Shown here piece by piece: positions 52,493 to 61,426 of a stretch of 64,000 bases of DNA. Position 1 is the stretch's first letter. Each line of letters begins with the position of its first letter. The notes under the pieces are model-generated. The model did not search any database, was not told the origin of the DNA, and was given only the letters and a program-made list of their open reading frames with translations. The DNA is from Parazoarcus communis SWub3 = DSM 12120 (GTDB lineage Bacteria > Pseudomonadota > Gammaproteobacteria > Burkholderiales > Rhodocyclaceae): positions 310,001 through 374,000 of the forward strand of contig NZ_QKOE01000001.1 in the NCBI RefSeq assembly GCF_003226565.1, read 5' to 3'. A program made the translations under genes and the position numbers.

Positions 52493-53556
52493 GCTTCGGT
52501 ATCCTCGGCAGTGGGAGCGCGTCGCACGGCCTGCAAAAGTTGATTGAGTATGCTGAGGGTGGCGGCAACCGACTGCTCAAGGCCGACAATCCGCGCCTCC
52601 AGGCGCTGCAGGTCGGCATTGGCCGTCAGGGTTGCAGCCTGTGCGATCAACTCGTCGCTGACGCGCAAGCGGTCCAGCACGAGCGGGCTGGCACTGAGCG
52701 CAGCATCAACCGCTACCCCCCCCACCCCTTTCGATCGGGGACTGGCGAACTCCTGCTTGAGCTCATCGATGACATCAAGCACGTCCTGCTCGGAGATGAC
52801 ATGGCGGTCACCCAGAAACGCTGCCAGCAACAGACGGTCGCACAGCGTGTTGATACGCCGCGGGATGCCTCCGGTGTATCCATAGATGGAGGTGATGGCC
52901 GCAGGCTCGAAAATCGGGTCGTCCACCCAGCCTACATGACGCAGCCGGTGTTCGATATAGGATTGCGTCTCTTCCGAATCAAGCGGTCCAAGATGGTAGG
53001 ACGCAATCACGCGCTGACGCAGTTGCTGCATCTCGGCGCTCTGCATGACATCGCGAAACTCAGGCTGCCCCACCAGAAAACTCTGCAGCAAAGCGTGGTC
53101 TTCGAGCTGGAAATTGGACAGCATGCGCAGTTCTTCGACCGCATCCGGAGTCAGGTTCTGTGCCTCATCCACCACCAGCAGGGCGCGTTTGCCGGCAGCA
53201 GTGATCTCTACCAGATAGGTTTCGATCGCAAGTAGCAGCCCCGCCTTGTCCTGCCCCTTGATCGGCAGGCCGAACGCAGTGGCAACCATGCGCAGGATGT
53301 CCTTGGCGTCGATCTGCGTGCTGACCAGATTTGCGGCCACTACCTTGTTGGCGTCGAGTTGCTCGAGCAGGCTGCGAACGATGGTCGTCTTGCCCGCACC
53401 AATCTCGCCGGTGATGACAATGAAGCCTTCGCTCTGATGCAGGCCGTACTCCAGATAGGCCATGGCCCTCCGGTGGCCCCGACTGCCAAAAAAGAAGGCA
53501 GGATCCGGATTCAGCTGGAAGGGTTTGCTGCGAAGCTTGAAGAAGGATTCGTACAT
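52489..53556 (-). CDS. XrtA-associated AAA ATPase (ExeA/GspA-like)
   Basis: The 355-residue protein starts M-Y-E-S-F-F-K-L-R-S-K-P-F and carries Walker A G-E-I-G-A-G-K-T-T (50-58) and Walker B L-L-V-V-D-E-A-Q-N-L (126-135), matching the PEP-CTERM-associated ATPase family (TIGR03015 type). G-G-I-P-R-R-I-N near 230 is the sensor region. The C-terminal 70 residues form a helical, coiled-coil-like tail. It is likely a motor or regulator for envelope assembly. Confidence 0.93.
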   Translation of the reverse strand: MYESFFKLRSKPFQLNPDPAFFFGSRGHRRAMAYLEYGLHQSEGFIVITGEIGAGKTTIVRSLLEQLDANKVVAANLVSTQIDAKDILRMVATAFGLPIKGQDKAGLLLAIETYLVEITAAGKRALLVVDEAQNLTPDAVEELRMLSNFQLEDHALLQSFLVGQPEFRDVMQSAEMQQLRQRVIASYHLGPLDSEETQSYIEHRLRHVGWVDDPIFEPAAITSIYGYTGGIPRRINTLCDRLLLAAFLGDRHVISEQDVLDVIDELKQEFASPRSKGVGGVAVDAALSASPLVLDRLRVSDELIAQAATLTANADLQRLEARIVGLEQSVAATLSILNQLLQAVRRAPTAEDTEA

Positions 53557-53566
53557 CAGGTCAAGT

Positions 53567-55111
53567 TCAGAAAGTCATGCCAAGGTTTGCAGTCACCGCG
53601 TTCTCGGTGAAGTCATTTTCCCGGCCCGCGCCATCTGCACGCTGGTAACGGTAGTTGAGCCCTGCGGTCGTGCGCGGCCCCAGCCGCGTCGTCAGGCCCA
53701 GAGATGCGATCCAGCGCAAGGTTTCCAGCCCAGAGGCATCGTCCCCGGCAGATTTTGAGCGCGACAGTGATGAATTCAAGCTGGAAAAACCCGACAGGGA
53801 ATGCGAATAGGATAGCGTCGCGGTTGTTGTCTTGATGCGGGTCGTCTGCGCGAAATCGTCTTCTGCAGACAACCCGGACAATTCACTCAGGCGGGTCCGG
53901 TCCGACTGCTGCAATGAAAACGACAAGGTATTTCGGACACCGTTGAGTGAAACACCCACCCGCCAAGATTCCGAGAGATAGGTGGAGTTCGAGACAAAGC
54001 CACGCGCCCCCAGACGGCTAAACCCCTGGACGGCAAGACACTGATCGTAGAAGTCCAGCAAAGGACCTGGAGAAGGAATGTCGGTGGCGCCGATGATTGC
54101 CAGGCAGATGGCCTCGGCCTGAAGGCGAGCGGGATTGTCACCCAGTTCCTGCAATGAGGACGAGTAATCACGGTTGTAACCCAGGTCCCATGCCGCACGT
54201 GCAAAGCGATGCTTGAACGTGAAGTCATAGCCTCGACCAAAAATACGGTCTTCTACCGTTGCCGAGAGCGTGGTGCGTGAAGTCGGATTCCAGTCGATGC
54301 CAGCCCCATAGATTGCCCCTTCCTCACGCCCGGAGCTCTCGTAATCATTGGACTCGTAACCACCAATTGCGCGCAGACGAACCTGCGGTGAGACATTGAT
54401 GAACAAGGTGGCACGCCCCGTCTGCTGGGATGCGCTACGGCTCAAGCTGTCGTCTGACTCGGTATCGATGCGGTTGTAATTGACCCCCCAGCCGAACAGC
54501 CCACCCGCGTTGCTGTCACCCAACTGAGCCGCCCATTGCTCAAGGCGCTGCGTGTTGATGGCAGAGCCACCAGACTCAAGCCAACGGGCGGTGTATGCGA
54601 TCGAACCACGCGCATCTCCCAACGCATACTCGAAGCGCGGCTTCAGCGACCAGGTACGAGTCTCATTGTCCTTTGATACGTTGAACTCGTCATTCTGTGC
54701 CCGACCGTTGAACACCGACAGGTTGTTGCGACTGATGTTCGCATCGACATCAAGGAAGAGCATGCGCTCGACAGCCTCAATCTGTCCCCGACCACTCAAG
54801 GCCAGATAGGAGGTGTTGCGTTCAGTCTGTTGCGCATGCCCCATATTGCGGAACTGCGCATTCAGAGAGCCACTGACGCGCCCACTGGCACGCGAGATGG
54901 CAATGCCGGGCGAAACCTCGGCGACCCAGTCCGAAGACTTGTCACGGGATGCCTCGACGTTATCCGTCCAGGTCAGCTGCGTCTGTACGGAGGGGGTGAT
55001 CCGCACCGTCTGAGCAGCCACGCCCTGAGCACCGATGGCGGCGAGTGCAATGACCAGCGCACGCAAGCCAAGACGCACGTCAGGCCGCTTCAGAACGGGG
55101 CTCTGAGCCAT
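53567..55111 (-). CDS. PEP-CTERM-system outer-membrane beta-barrel
   Basis: The protein has about 514 residues with a signal peptide (L-R-A-L-V-I-A-L-A-A core, cleavage near V-A-A-Q) and many alternating amphipathic strands ending in A-N-L-G-M-T-F, a typical outer-membrane C-terminus with final phenylalanine. It matches the TIGR03016 family and probably forms the outer-membrane pore for polymer export. The ATG at 55111 is chosen; another at 55123 is possible. Both lie inside the 3' end of the tyrosine kinase gene. Confidence 0.88.
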   Translation of the reverse strand: MAQSPVLKRPDVRLGLRALVIALAAIGAQGVAAQTVRITPSVQTQLTWTDNVEASRDKSSDWVAEVSPGIAISRASGRVSGSLNAQFRNMGHAQQTERNTSYLALSGRGQIEAVERMLFLDVDANISRNNLSVFNGRAQNDEFNVSKDNETRTWSLKPRFEYALGDARGSIAYTARWLESGGSAINTQRLEQWAAQLGDSNAGGLFGWGVNYNRIDTESDDSLSRSASQQTGRATLFINVSPQVRLRAIGGYESNDYESSGREEGAIYGAGIDWNPTSRTTLSATVEDRIFGRGYDFTFKHRFARAAWDLGYNRDYSSSLQELGDNPARLQAEAICLAIIGATDIPSPGPLLDFYDQCLAVQGFSRLGARGFVSNSTYLSESWRVGVSLNGVRNTLSFSLQQSDRTRLSELSGLSAEDDFAQTTRIKTTTATLSYSHSLSGFSSLNSSLSRSKSAGDDASGLETLRWIASLGLTTRLGPRTTAGLNYRYQRADGAGRENDFTENAVTANLGMTF

Positions 55112-56024
55112 AGCCGTATCCATATCCGTAGTAGGAGCCCGCACCTGCCGCACGCGACTTGTTCAACACCATCAGCTTGACCGGACAACTCTCGATCGTT
55201 GCCAGTGCCTGCTTCACCGTACTGTGAGTCGTGCGCTCAGCCTCAACCACCATGACGATCTGCCCCATGTGGGTTGCGAGCACACGCGCCTCGGTAGTGA
55301 CCAGCAGCGGGGGAGAGTCGAAAATAATGATCCGATCGTGGTAGCGGTTGGCAATCTGCTCGAGCAGGCGATTCATCGACTCGGAGGCAAGCATCTCGGT
55401 TGCCCGAGGATGCGGCATGCCGGCGGGCAGTATCGACAGCTTCTCGATATTGGTGCGCAACAGTACATCACCGAGTTCCGACACATCGCCGGCCAGCACA
55501 TCCATCAACCCCCGCTCCGGCGGCAAACCAAGGCGGTTGAGCACCGACGGACGGGACACGTCCGCATCCACCAGCAGCACCGTGTAATCAAGCTCCATTG
55601 CCATGCTGATGGCAAGGTTGATCGCGGTAAACGATTTCCCCTCCCCCGGCATCGCGCTGGACACCATGATCAGGCTACCGTTCTTGATCGCTGCAGCGCC
55701 CGTTGCCACCGCATTGCGCAACAAAGGACGTTTGATCACACGAAACTCCTCTGCGACCGCCGAACGCGGAACATCCGGCGTCACCATGCCAAGCTGCCCC
55801 AATCGCACAAGATCGATGTGCACGCCGCGCGACACCGCAGGATTTGGCATCGGGATGGGATCGACAGCGGGCACCGACGAGGAGCTGCGCGGGGCGGTAT
55901 GCGGGGGCACCTCCTCCGAGACAGGCAATGGAGCCTCACGAACCGGCTCCGTGACACCTGCGGACTCACCACTGGCTTGTTTGAGTGCGTCCAGACGCTG
56001 AACGGCTTTTTCGATCAGGCTCAT
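55080..56024 (-). CDS. XrtA-associated tyrosine autokinase (CpsD/CapB type)
   Basis: The 314-residue BY-kinase has Walker A S-S-A-M-P-G-E-G-K-S (122-131), Walker A' L-L-V-D-A-D-V-S-R-P (150-159) and a tyrosine-rich C-terminal cluster with Y298, Y299, Y301, Y303 and Y305 alternating with glycine. The N-terminal 90 residues are a proline-rich linker. It matches the PEP-CTERM tyrosine kinase family (TIGR03018 type). Autophosphorylation of the tail with the chain-length protein controls polymer length. The next gene starts within the region coding for the tyrosine tail. Confidence 0.93.
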   Translation of the reverse strand: MSLIEKAVQRLDALKQASGESAGVTEPVREAPLPVSEEVPPHTAPRSSSSVPAVDPIPMPNPAVSRGVHIDLVRLGQLGMVTPDVPRSAVAEEFRVIKRPLLRNAVATGAAAIKNGSLIMVSSAMPGEGKSFTAINLAISMAMELDYTVLLVDADVSRPSVLNRLGLPPERGLMDVLAGDVSELGDVLLRTNIEKLSILPAGMPHPRATEMLASESMNRLLEQIANRYHDRIIIFDSPPLLVTTEARVLATHMGQIVMVVEAERTTHSTVKQALATIESCPVKLMVLNKSRAAGAGSYYGYGYGYGSEPRSEAA

Positions 56025-56033
56025 GCTTATCCG

Positions 56034-57578
56034 TTACCCCTGAATTAGACTCAACGCCACCGTCGCAGCGATCACCGCACCAACAAACCCGCCAACGCCA
56101 CCGCCGAAAGCCAGCAAGCCACGCCATCTCGCGCGTTTACGCTCAGGCGTCGACAACATGGTCACCGTCCCAAGTACAGGCAGACCTGTCACCTCACGCA
56201 AGGATCGGCTGTCAGAGAACGCGGGCTTCAACTGGCTGATCAGGAAAGTCAATGCCAGGCCTGCAGCCAGGCCCGCCAGACCTGCCAGCGGCATCAGACG
56301 GGTCCGGTCGGGCGCCGACGGCTTGATTGGCAGACTCGGCGGATCGATCAGGCGGAAGTCTGCGATGCCTGACTGGTTGTCCATCTCGACCGCAATATTG
56401 GCCGACTCACGCCGTGCGACCAGACTGTCGTAATTGCTTTTGTGTACCGCATAGTCTCGGTTGAGCTGGGTCATCTCGGCTTCGATCTCCGGGAGCATCT
56501 TGGCTGACGCCTGCAACTGAGTCAGACGACTCTCATATTCATTGACCCGTGCGCGCATCGACGCAACACGCGCCTCGGACTCGGCCAGGGACAGCTTCAT
56601 CTGCTGGAACACCGGATTGGCGTTGAGCGAACCGAACTGAGCCGGCCCCGCCTTGCGCCGCACTTCGATTTCCTCGATCTTCTGCTGCTCAAGCTGCTCG
56701 ATGACGCGTTTTGCGCCAATCACGTCTGGGTGCTGATCGGTGTAGCGCTGCATCATGTCGTCCAGATTACGCTTGAGCGTATCGATACGCCCATCTAGCT
56801 CAGGAATGGAGACTGTTGAAGGGTTCGGCGTCTGCGGCAACAATACCGGCTCTTCACCCACCAGTTGTCGCTGCAGGGCATCACGGGAATTTTCGGCCTC
56901 ACGCAGTTCCAGGCGGGCCTGCGCCAACTGCTGATTAAGCTGCGCAATCTGGGTCACGTAGTCTCGCCCGCCATCCCCAATCAGGGCCATGTTGCGCAAA
57001 CGGAACTCTTTCTGGCGGTTCTCCGCCTCGACCAGCTTCTGCTCGTAGTTCTTGATCTGCTCTTCGATAAAGCGCCGGGCCGAGTCGGAATCCTGGCGCT
57101 TGCCACCCAGCCCCGACTCGACGAACAAGGACACCAGCGACTGCACGATACGTTGCGCACGCTCCGGACGCTCATCCGAATAGGCCAGCGTGAACAAATT
57201 GTTGCTGCCTGCTCCACGAATCTGCAGACCCGTCATCAAGGTTGCAATCAGGGCCTCACGTTCAGCATTGTTACGCACCTCAATATCGAGGTCAGCCATG
57301 GTGATCAGCTTCTCGACATTGGGCCGGCTGATCAAGGTGCGGCTCAGGATGGCGATCTGCTGATCGATGTTCGGCTGCACCGCCAGCCCTGACATCAAGG
57401 GCCGCAGGATCGACTGGGTATCGACATAAACCCGGGCGGTGGACTCATAGCGGTCAGGCATCAGGTAGATCACCACCGCCCCGCCAATGCCGATAACCCA
57501 GGCAAGCAACAACCCCCACCAACGGTAACGCCACATCCCGCGCAGGTAGCCGATGATCTGTCTTACGAGTTCTTCCAT
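56034..57578 (-). CDS. XrtA-system chain-length determinant (Wzz-like)
   Basis: The 514-residue protein has an N-terminal membrane helix at about 17-37, a long periplasmic coiled-coil region (about 170-390, rich in E, Q, L and R heptads) and a C-terminal helix pair. The G-N-V-R-like domain matches the PEP-CTERM chain-length family (TIGR03007 type). It sets polymer length and forms the inner-membrane part of the export channel together with the tyrosine kinase encoded next. Confidence 0.93.
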   Translation of the reverse strand: MEELVRQIIGYLRGMWRYRWWGLLLAWVIGIGGAVVIYLMPDRYESTARVYVDTQSILRPLMSGLAVQPNIDQQIAILSRTLISRPNVEKLITMADLDIEVRNNAEREALIATLMTGLQIRGAGSNNLFTLAYSDERPERAQRIVQSLVSLFVESGLGGKRQDSDSARRFIEEQIKNYEQKLVEAENRQKEFRLRNMALIGDGGRDYVTQIAQLNQQLAQARLELREAENSRDALQRQLVGEEPVLLPQTPNPSTVSIPELDGRIDTLKRNLDDMMQRYTDQHPDVIGAKRVIEQLEQQKIEEIEVRRKAGPAQFGSLNANPVFQQMKLSLAESEARVASMRARVNEYESRLTQLQASAKMLPEIEAEMTQLNRDYAVHKSNYDSLVARRESANIAVEMDNQSGIADFRLIDPPSLPIKPSAPDRTRLMPLAGLAGLAAGLALTFLISQLKPAFSDSRSLREVTGLPVLGTVTMLSTPERKRARWRGLLAFGGGVGGFVGAVIAATVALSLIQG

Positions 57579-57658
57579 GAGTCAGTCTTGGTCGCGCCGA
57601 TCCGCCGCACATCAAAGCATGCTAACGGACCGGACTGGATGATGAGGAAGCGAGAAAA

Positions 57659-58288
57659 TCAGAACCAGCTCTGCGGGATGATCAACACATCGCCTGGCCG
57701 CATCTCGACGTTCGCCGAGACATCGCCTCTTTTGACGAGGTCCTTGATACGCACGCTGTACTGCTTGTTGCCTTCACTGGTGCGCAGGATGGTGGCCGCA
57801 TTGCCATCAGCAAACTCGGTCATGCCACCCACCGCGATCATGACATCAAGCAGGGTCATCTTCTGCTTGTACGCCAGGATCTGCGGTTTGCCCGCCTCAC
57901 CGACAACGCGAATCTGCTCGCTGAAGGGACCGACGAAGTTGGTCACAATGACGGTTACCACAGGCTCACGAATGAACTTGGAGAGTTCTTTCTCGATGTC
58001 GCGCGCCAACGTGGTGGCATCCTTGCCCATGGCCGGCAAGTCTTCCACCAGCGGCGTGGTGATCTTGCCGTCCGGACGCACCGGCACCGACATCGACAAC
58101 TCGGGATTGCGCCACACCACGATGTTGACCGTATCGCCCGCACCGATCACATAGTTGTACTCGGCATCGGACGCCTCCATCGGCGCGGGGGGGAACGAAG
58201 ACGCACACCCTCCGAGAAGGCCCGCAGCCAGCACCAGGCCTGCAACACGACGGAAACCCGCCCACACGATCGAAGCTTGTCTGCTCAT
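57659..58288 (-). CDS. polysaccharide export lipoprotein (Wza-like), XrtA system
   Basis: The 209-residue protein has a lipobox L-L-G-G-C with Cys28, then a Poly_export domain (Y-V-I-G-A-G-D-T-V-N-I near 45) and a SLBB-like segment (I-R-V-V-G-E-A-G-K-P-Q near 125). It matches the PEP-CTERM export family (TIGR03027 type). AGGGGT lies upstream of the ATG at 58288; a GTG nine bases earlier is less likely. It is the first gene of the long minus-strand operon and so marks its promoter region. Confidence 0.92.
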   Translation of the reverse strand: MSRQASIVWAGFRRVAGLVLAAGLLGGCASSFPPAPMEASDAEYNYVIGAGDTVNIVVWRNPELSMSVPVRPDGKITTPLVEDLPAMGKDATTLARDIEKELSKFIREPVVTVIVTNFVGPFSEQIRVVGEAGKPQILAYKQKMTLLDVMIAVGGMTEFADGNAATILRTSEGNKQYSVRIKDLVKRGDVSANVEMRPGDVLIIPQSWF

Positions 58289-58424
58289 GGTCAACACACC
58301 CCTGTTTCGGAACGACGCCTATGATACGCCTTCATGATTTGCTTAATGCTACGAAGATACGATAGACAGGCGAAAGGAACAAATACACAATCACTTACAA
58401 CGCTGGAAACATTGCCCGGCTAAA

Positions 58425-58449
58425 GTTTCTGAAGATTATTTGCAGAAAC
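58425..58449. promoter_or_regulatory. inverted repeat in the divergent promoter region
   Basis: GTTTCTG (58425-58431) and CAGAAAC (58443-58449) form a perfect 7-base inverted repeat with an 11-base A+T-rich spacer. It lies in the 215-base gap between the export lipoprotein and the N-acyl amino acid synthase genes. It is a possible operator; no clear sigma-70 or sigma-54 promoter was found beside it. Confidence 0.4.
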
Positions 58450-58503
58450 ACGCTTCGGGTAGTACCAAAGACGTAACCCGACCCTCATTCAAATTCTCAT
58501 GAC

Positions 58504-59259
58504 ATGAAGCCGCTCATGATGCCAGAAGTTCGCGCCGGTGATGCAAACAGCGCCACCGCTAATTCATCCAGCGGCCGTCAAACAGTTCATCCGCGCGTTC
58601 AGAACGCCACGCGTGAATTCGTCATGACACGGGATCAGTACCACATCCGCTGCGCAGATCACTCGGCCGTCCTGCAGCAGCATATCGCGGCGTTGATCGA
58701 ACGCATGTACAGCACGCGGGGCCTGCAGGTCTATCACCCAAGACTGGAGCAGACCGTCTATCAGACGACCATCGTGGCATGCAAGGGCGACCATCTGTTC
58801 GCCACGCTGACGCTGGGCCTGGACTCACCGGAAGGACTGATGGCCGACACGCTGTACGGCCCGGAAATCGCCGCGGTACGTGCACGCGGCGGCAAGGTCT
58901 GCGAAGTGACCCGTATGGCCATCGATCCAACGCACAGCTCTCACGACGTCATGGCCGACCTGTTCCAGATCGTCTACATCCTGGCACGGCGCATTCACCA
59001 GATGACCGATCTCTTCATCGAGGTCAATCCGCGCCACGCAGGTTTCTACCGCCGGATGCTCGGCTATCGCGTCATTGGCGAAGAACGCGTCTGCCCTCGC
59101 GTCGGTGCGCCCGCAGTCCTGATGCATATGTCGCAACACGAGGTCGACGAGCTCATCGACCGTCACGCAGGCAATGCCGAAGGCGGCACACGCAGCCTTT
59201 ACCGACTGTTCGGTACGCCGCTGTACATGCTGGAACTGCAAAAACAGCTGGGCGGCTGA
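58504..59259 (+). CDS. exosortase-associated N-acyl amino acid synthase (FeeM-like GNAT)
   Basis: The 251-residue protein matches the PEP-CTERM/exosortase-associated acyltransferase family (TIGR03694 type) with a FeeM-like GNAT fold. E-V-T-R-M-A-I-D near residue 134 and N-P-R-H-A-G-F-Y-R-R-M-L-G-Y near 175 are its marks. FeeM enzymes move a fatty acyl group from acyl-ACP to an amino acid, so an acyl carrier protein such as the one at 18.2 kb could be its donor. The first 40 residues look unstructured; a later ATG at 58624 is possible. Confidence 0.88.
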   Translation: MKPLMMPEVRAGDANSATANSSSGRQTVHPRVQNATREFVMTRDQYHIRCADHSAVLQQHIAALIERMYSTRGLQVYHPRLEQTVYQTTIVACKGDHLFATLTLGLDSPEGLMADTLYGPEIAAVRARGGKVCEVTRMAIDPTHSSHDVMADLFQIVYILARRIHQMTDLFIEVNPRHAGFYRRMLGYRVIGEERVCPRVGAPAVLMHMSQHEVDELIDRHAGNAEGGTRSLYRLFGTPLYMLELQKQLGG

Positions 59260-59280
59260 CGCCACCCGGAACCCCTTCAC

Positions 59281-60621
59281 TCAGAACCAGCGGCGGACCT
59301 CGACATAAGCGCGATCAGCTGCATCGAACCGGCCGAAGAGTCCGGTCGACCGCCCTTCGAAGTGGTCATACCCCATGATTGCACGCCACTCGGGTGCGAA
59401 CTTCCAGGTCAGCTTGGGCCTTAACATGTAGTCCTCCCGATTCAGGCTGCTTGCCGCCAGCAGCTCGAACTCGAAATCGCTGCCAAACTCGCGCACCACC
59501 TGAAACGTCACGCCACGCTCAGCTCGATCAACCAGCATCCCACGCGCCCGGTCATAGTGCTCGCGCGCAAAATACTGGACGTTGAAGCGCCAGACACTGT
59601 CAAAAGGAATATCCACCCCAATCGCGTAATCGAGCGTATCCGACGCTTTCAGCCCATATGCCGCCCCCGGATCGGTGGTATTGAACCGACGCCCTCGGGT
59701 ATATACCGTTTCGCCCTTGAGCACGAACTGTCCCAGATCCTTGCTGAACGTCGCACCCAACTGGCGGATGCGGTCCTGGCGCAAGGCATAGGCCGGCGTG
59801 AGGGTAAGCGGATCGAATCGGGTGTACAGCGTGGGCTCGACATTGAGGCTGTTGTAGTAGAAGCCGGACAGATCCCAGCCAGCCATCAGTCTGGATACCC
59901 GCAACCCCCAGTTGCCATTACGCAGGTCGTTTGCCGGACGATCTTCGTGCACGTGGGTGCCAGCGGCAATATGGGGGTAGGGGTAAAAGTCGGCCCCGGG
60001 CTTGCCGATACGATCGTAGCTGGCGAAAGGCACCCAGAGCAGCTCGAAGTGGGTCTCCTCGCCGAAGTACTCGGCACGGACCGCCCACTGTGGAATCCTG
60101 AGGGACTCGAACTCAGGCAGCAGGAACTCGCGCATGTCGCGCGCCGACACGACATCGGCAAAGAAGAAGCCCACCATCTCGCCCCAGACGACATGCTGCC
60201 GACCCAGGCGAAACTCCCAGTCCCCCACGGGAACATCGAGGTAGGCTTCCCGTATCGACACGTCAGTGCGCTGATCCCGGCGTACGGCACCCGGGTAGTA
60301 CTGGCTTTCGAGATCCGGCGCGCCATCGGCAGCGAAACGCCCCGACAGCTTCCACTTGACACCGCTACCCAGGGCACCGCTGGCGCCGAGTTCGACGCGC
60401 GCAGACAGTTTGGACCAGTGCCCCGGATCGGGCAGGGTGTAGGCAGCGCCGAAATCCGCATAACCACTCAGTTTGAAACCACTCCCCGACTGCGCGTCAG
60501 CCGCCCCCACCCGCAGCAGCGCATCCAGATCCACATCGTCGGCAGCGGTCGCGGTCGCTGCCGCAGAGCCAATGAGCAGCAGGGAAGCGGCAAGCTGCTT
60601 GAAACCAAAATGACGAAACAT
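59281..60621 (-). CDS. DUF1302-type outer-membrane protein
   Basis: With the ATG at 60621 the protein has about 446 residues. A signal peptide ends near A-T-A-A, and G-R-Q-H-V-V-W-G-E (about 130) is the hallmark of the DUF1302 family. Alternating strands run to a final R-R-W-F, with a terminal phenylalanine as in outer-membrane barrels. It may be a porin-like channel or lipid/hydrophobic carrier. It follows the ABC ATPase after 11 bases in the same direction. Confidence 0.82.
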   Translation of the reverse strand: MFRHFGFKQLAASLLLIGSAAATATAADDVDLDALLRVGAADAQSGSGFKLSGYADFGAAYTLPDPGHWSKLSARVELGASGALGSGVKWKLSGRFAADGAPDLESQYYPGAVRRDQRTDVSIREAYLDVPVGDWEFRLGRQHVVWGEMVGFFFADVVSARDMREFLLPEFESLRIPQWAVRAEYFGEETHFELLWVPFASYDRIGKPGADFYPYPHIAAGTHVHEDRPANDLRNGNWGLRVSRLMAGWDLSGFYYNSLNVEPTLYTRFDPLTLTPAYALRQDRIRQLGATFSKDLGQFVLKGETVYTRGRRFNTTDPGAAYGLKASDTLDYAIGVDIPFDSVWRFNVQYFAREHYDRARGMLVDRAERGVTFQVVREFGSDFEFELLAASSLNREDYMLRPKLTWKFAPEWRAIMGYDHFEGRSTGLFGRFDAADRAYVEVRRWF

Positions 60622-60632
60622 CTCGTGACTCC

Positions 60633-61382
60633 CTAGACTTCCGGATCTTCTTCGCCCTGCGGGCGCTTGTCCTGAACGAATACCCAACGACCCTCGGCAC
60701 GCATGCCGAGTGCGACGATCTGCCCATCGGCAATCCGCACCAGACGGTCAGCCATGTTCATGACCTTGCGGTCGTGAGTGGAAAAGACAAAGGTGGTGCC
60801 GTGCTTGCGGTTGATGTCCTTCATCAGCCGCAGGATGCTCTCACCGGTCTTGCTGTCGAGGTTGGCAGTGGGCTCATCGGCCAGCACCATCTTGGAATGC
60901 GTTGCCAGTGCCCGGGCAATCGCCACCCGCTGGCGCTGCCCCCCGGACAGCTGATTGGGACGGTGGCCGGCATACTTGGTCAAGCCCACCATGGCCAGAT
61001 AATGCTTGACCCGCTCCTGCCGCTCAGCCTTGCTCAACTCCGGCAGTTGCAGCAAAGGGTATTCGACGTTCTCTTCGGCCGACAGTACCGGCAGCAGATT
61101 GAAGGTCTGAAAGATGAACCCCAACGTGCGTGCGCGGACGTCCGCAAGCTGGTCGGGCGTCTGGCCGGATACATCCTGGCCGTTTATCATCACCTTTCCG
61201 CTTGTCGGCGTGTCGATACAGCCTATGATGTTGAGCAGGGTCGACTTGCCACTGCCCGATGGTCCCGCAATGGCGAGAAAAACTCCCGGCTCGATCGCGA
61301 GCGAGATGTCGGTCAAGGCCTGGACATCCTGTTCACCGAGACGGTAGTGCTTACTGACGTTTTCGACCCGAACGATAGGCAT
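60633..61382 (-). CDS. ABC transporter ATP-binding protein (LolD/MacB type)
   Basis: The 249-residue protein carries Walker A G-P-S-G-S-G-K-S-T (40-48), a Q-loop in F-I-F-Q-T-F-N-L-L, the signature L-S-G-G-Q (145-149) and Walker B with A-D-E-P-T (168-172). It belongs to the LolD/MacB/FtsE group that energises extraction of lipoproteins or drugs. No permease gene is next to it or in the window, so its partner must be encoded elsewhere. The start is the ATG at 61382, because the upstream 14 residues show no homology. It is divergent from the LolA-like gene. Confidence 0.9.
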   Translation of the reverse strand: MPIVRVENVSKHYRLGEQDVQALTDISLAIEPGVFLAIAGPSGSGKSTLLNIIGCIDTPTSGKVMINGQDVSGQTPDQLADVRARTLGFIFQTFNLLPVLSAEENVEYPLLQLPELSKAERQERVKHYLAMVGLTKYAGHRPNQLSGGQRQRVAIARALATHSKMVLADEPTANLDSKTGESILRLMKDINRKHGTTFVFSTHDRKVMNMADRLVRIADGQIVALGMRAEGRWVFVQDKRPQGEEDPEV

Positions 61383-61426
61383 GGCGACAGCCACACAGTG
61401 ATGAAAACGCCAAGAGGATACCACTC

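Noticed and set aside
58298-58503. Sigma-54 promoter for the long exosortase operon
   Set aside because: No GG/GC pair with the required 10-base spacing and TGGCAC/TTGC context was found on either strand.
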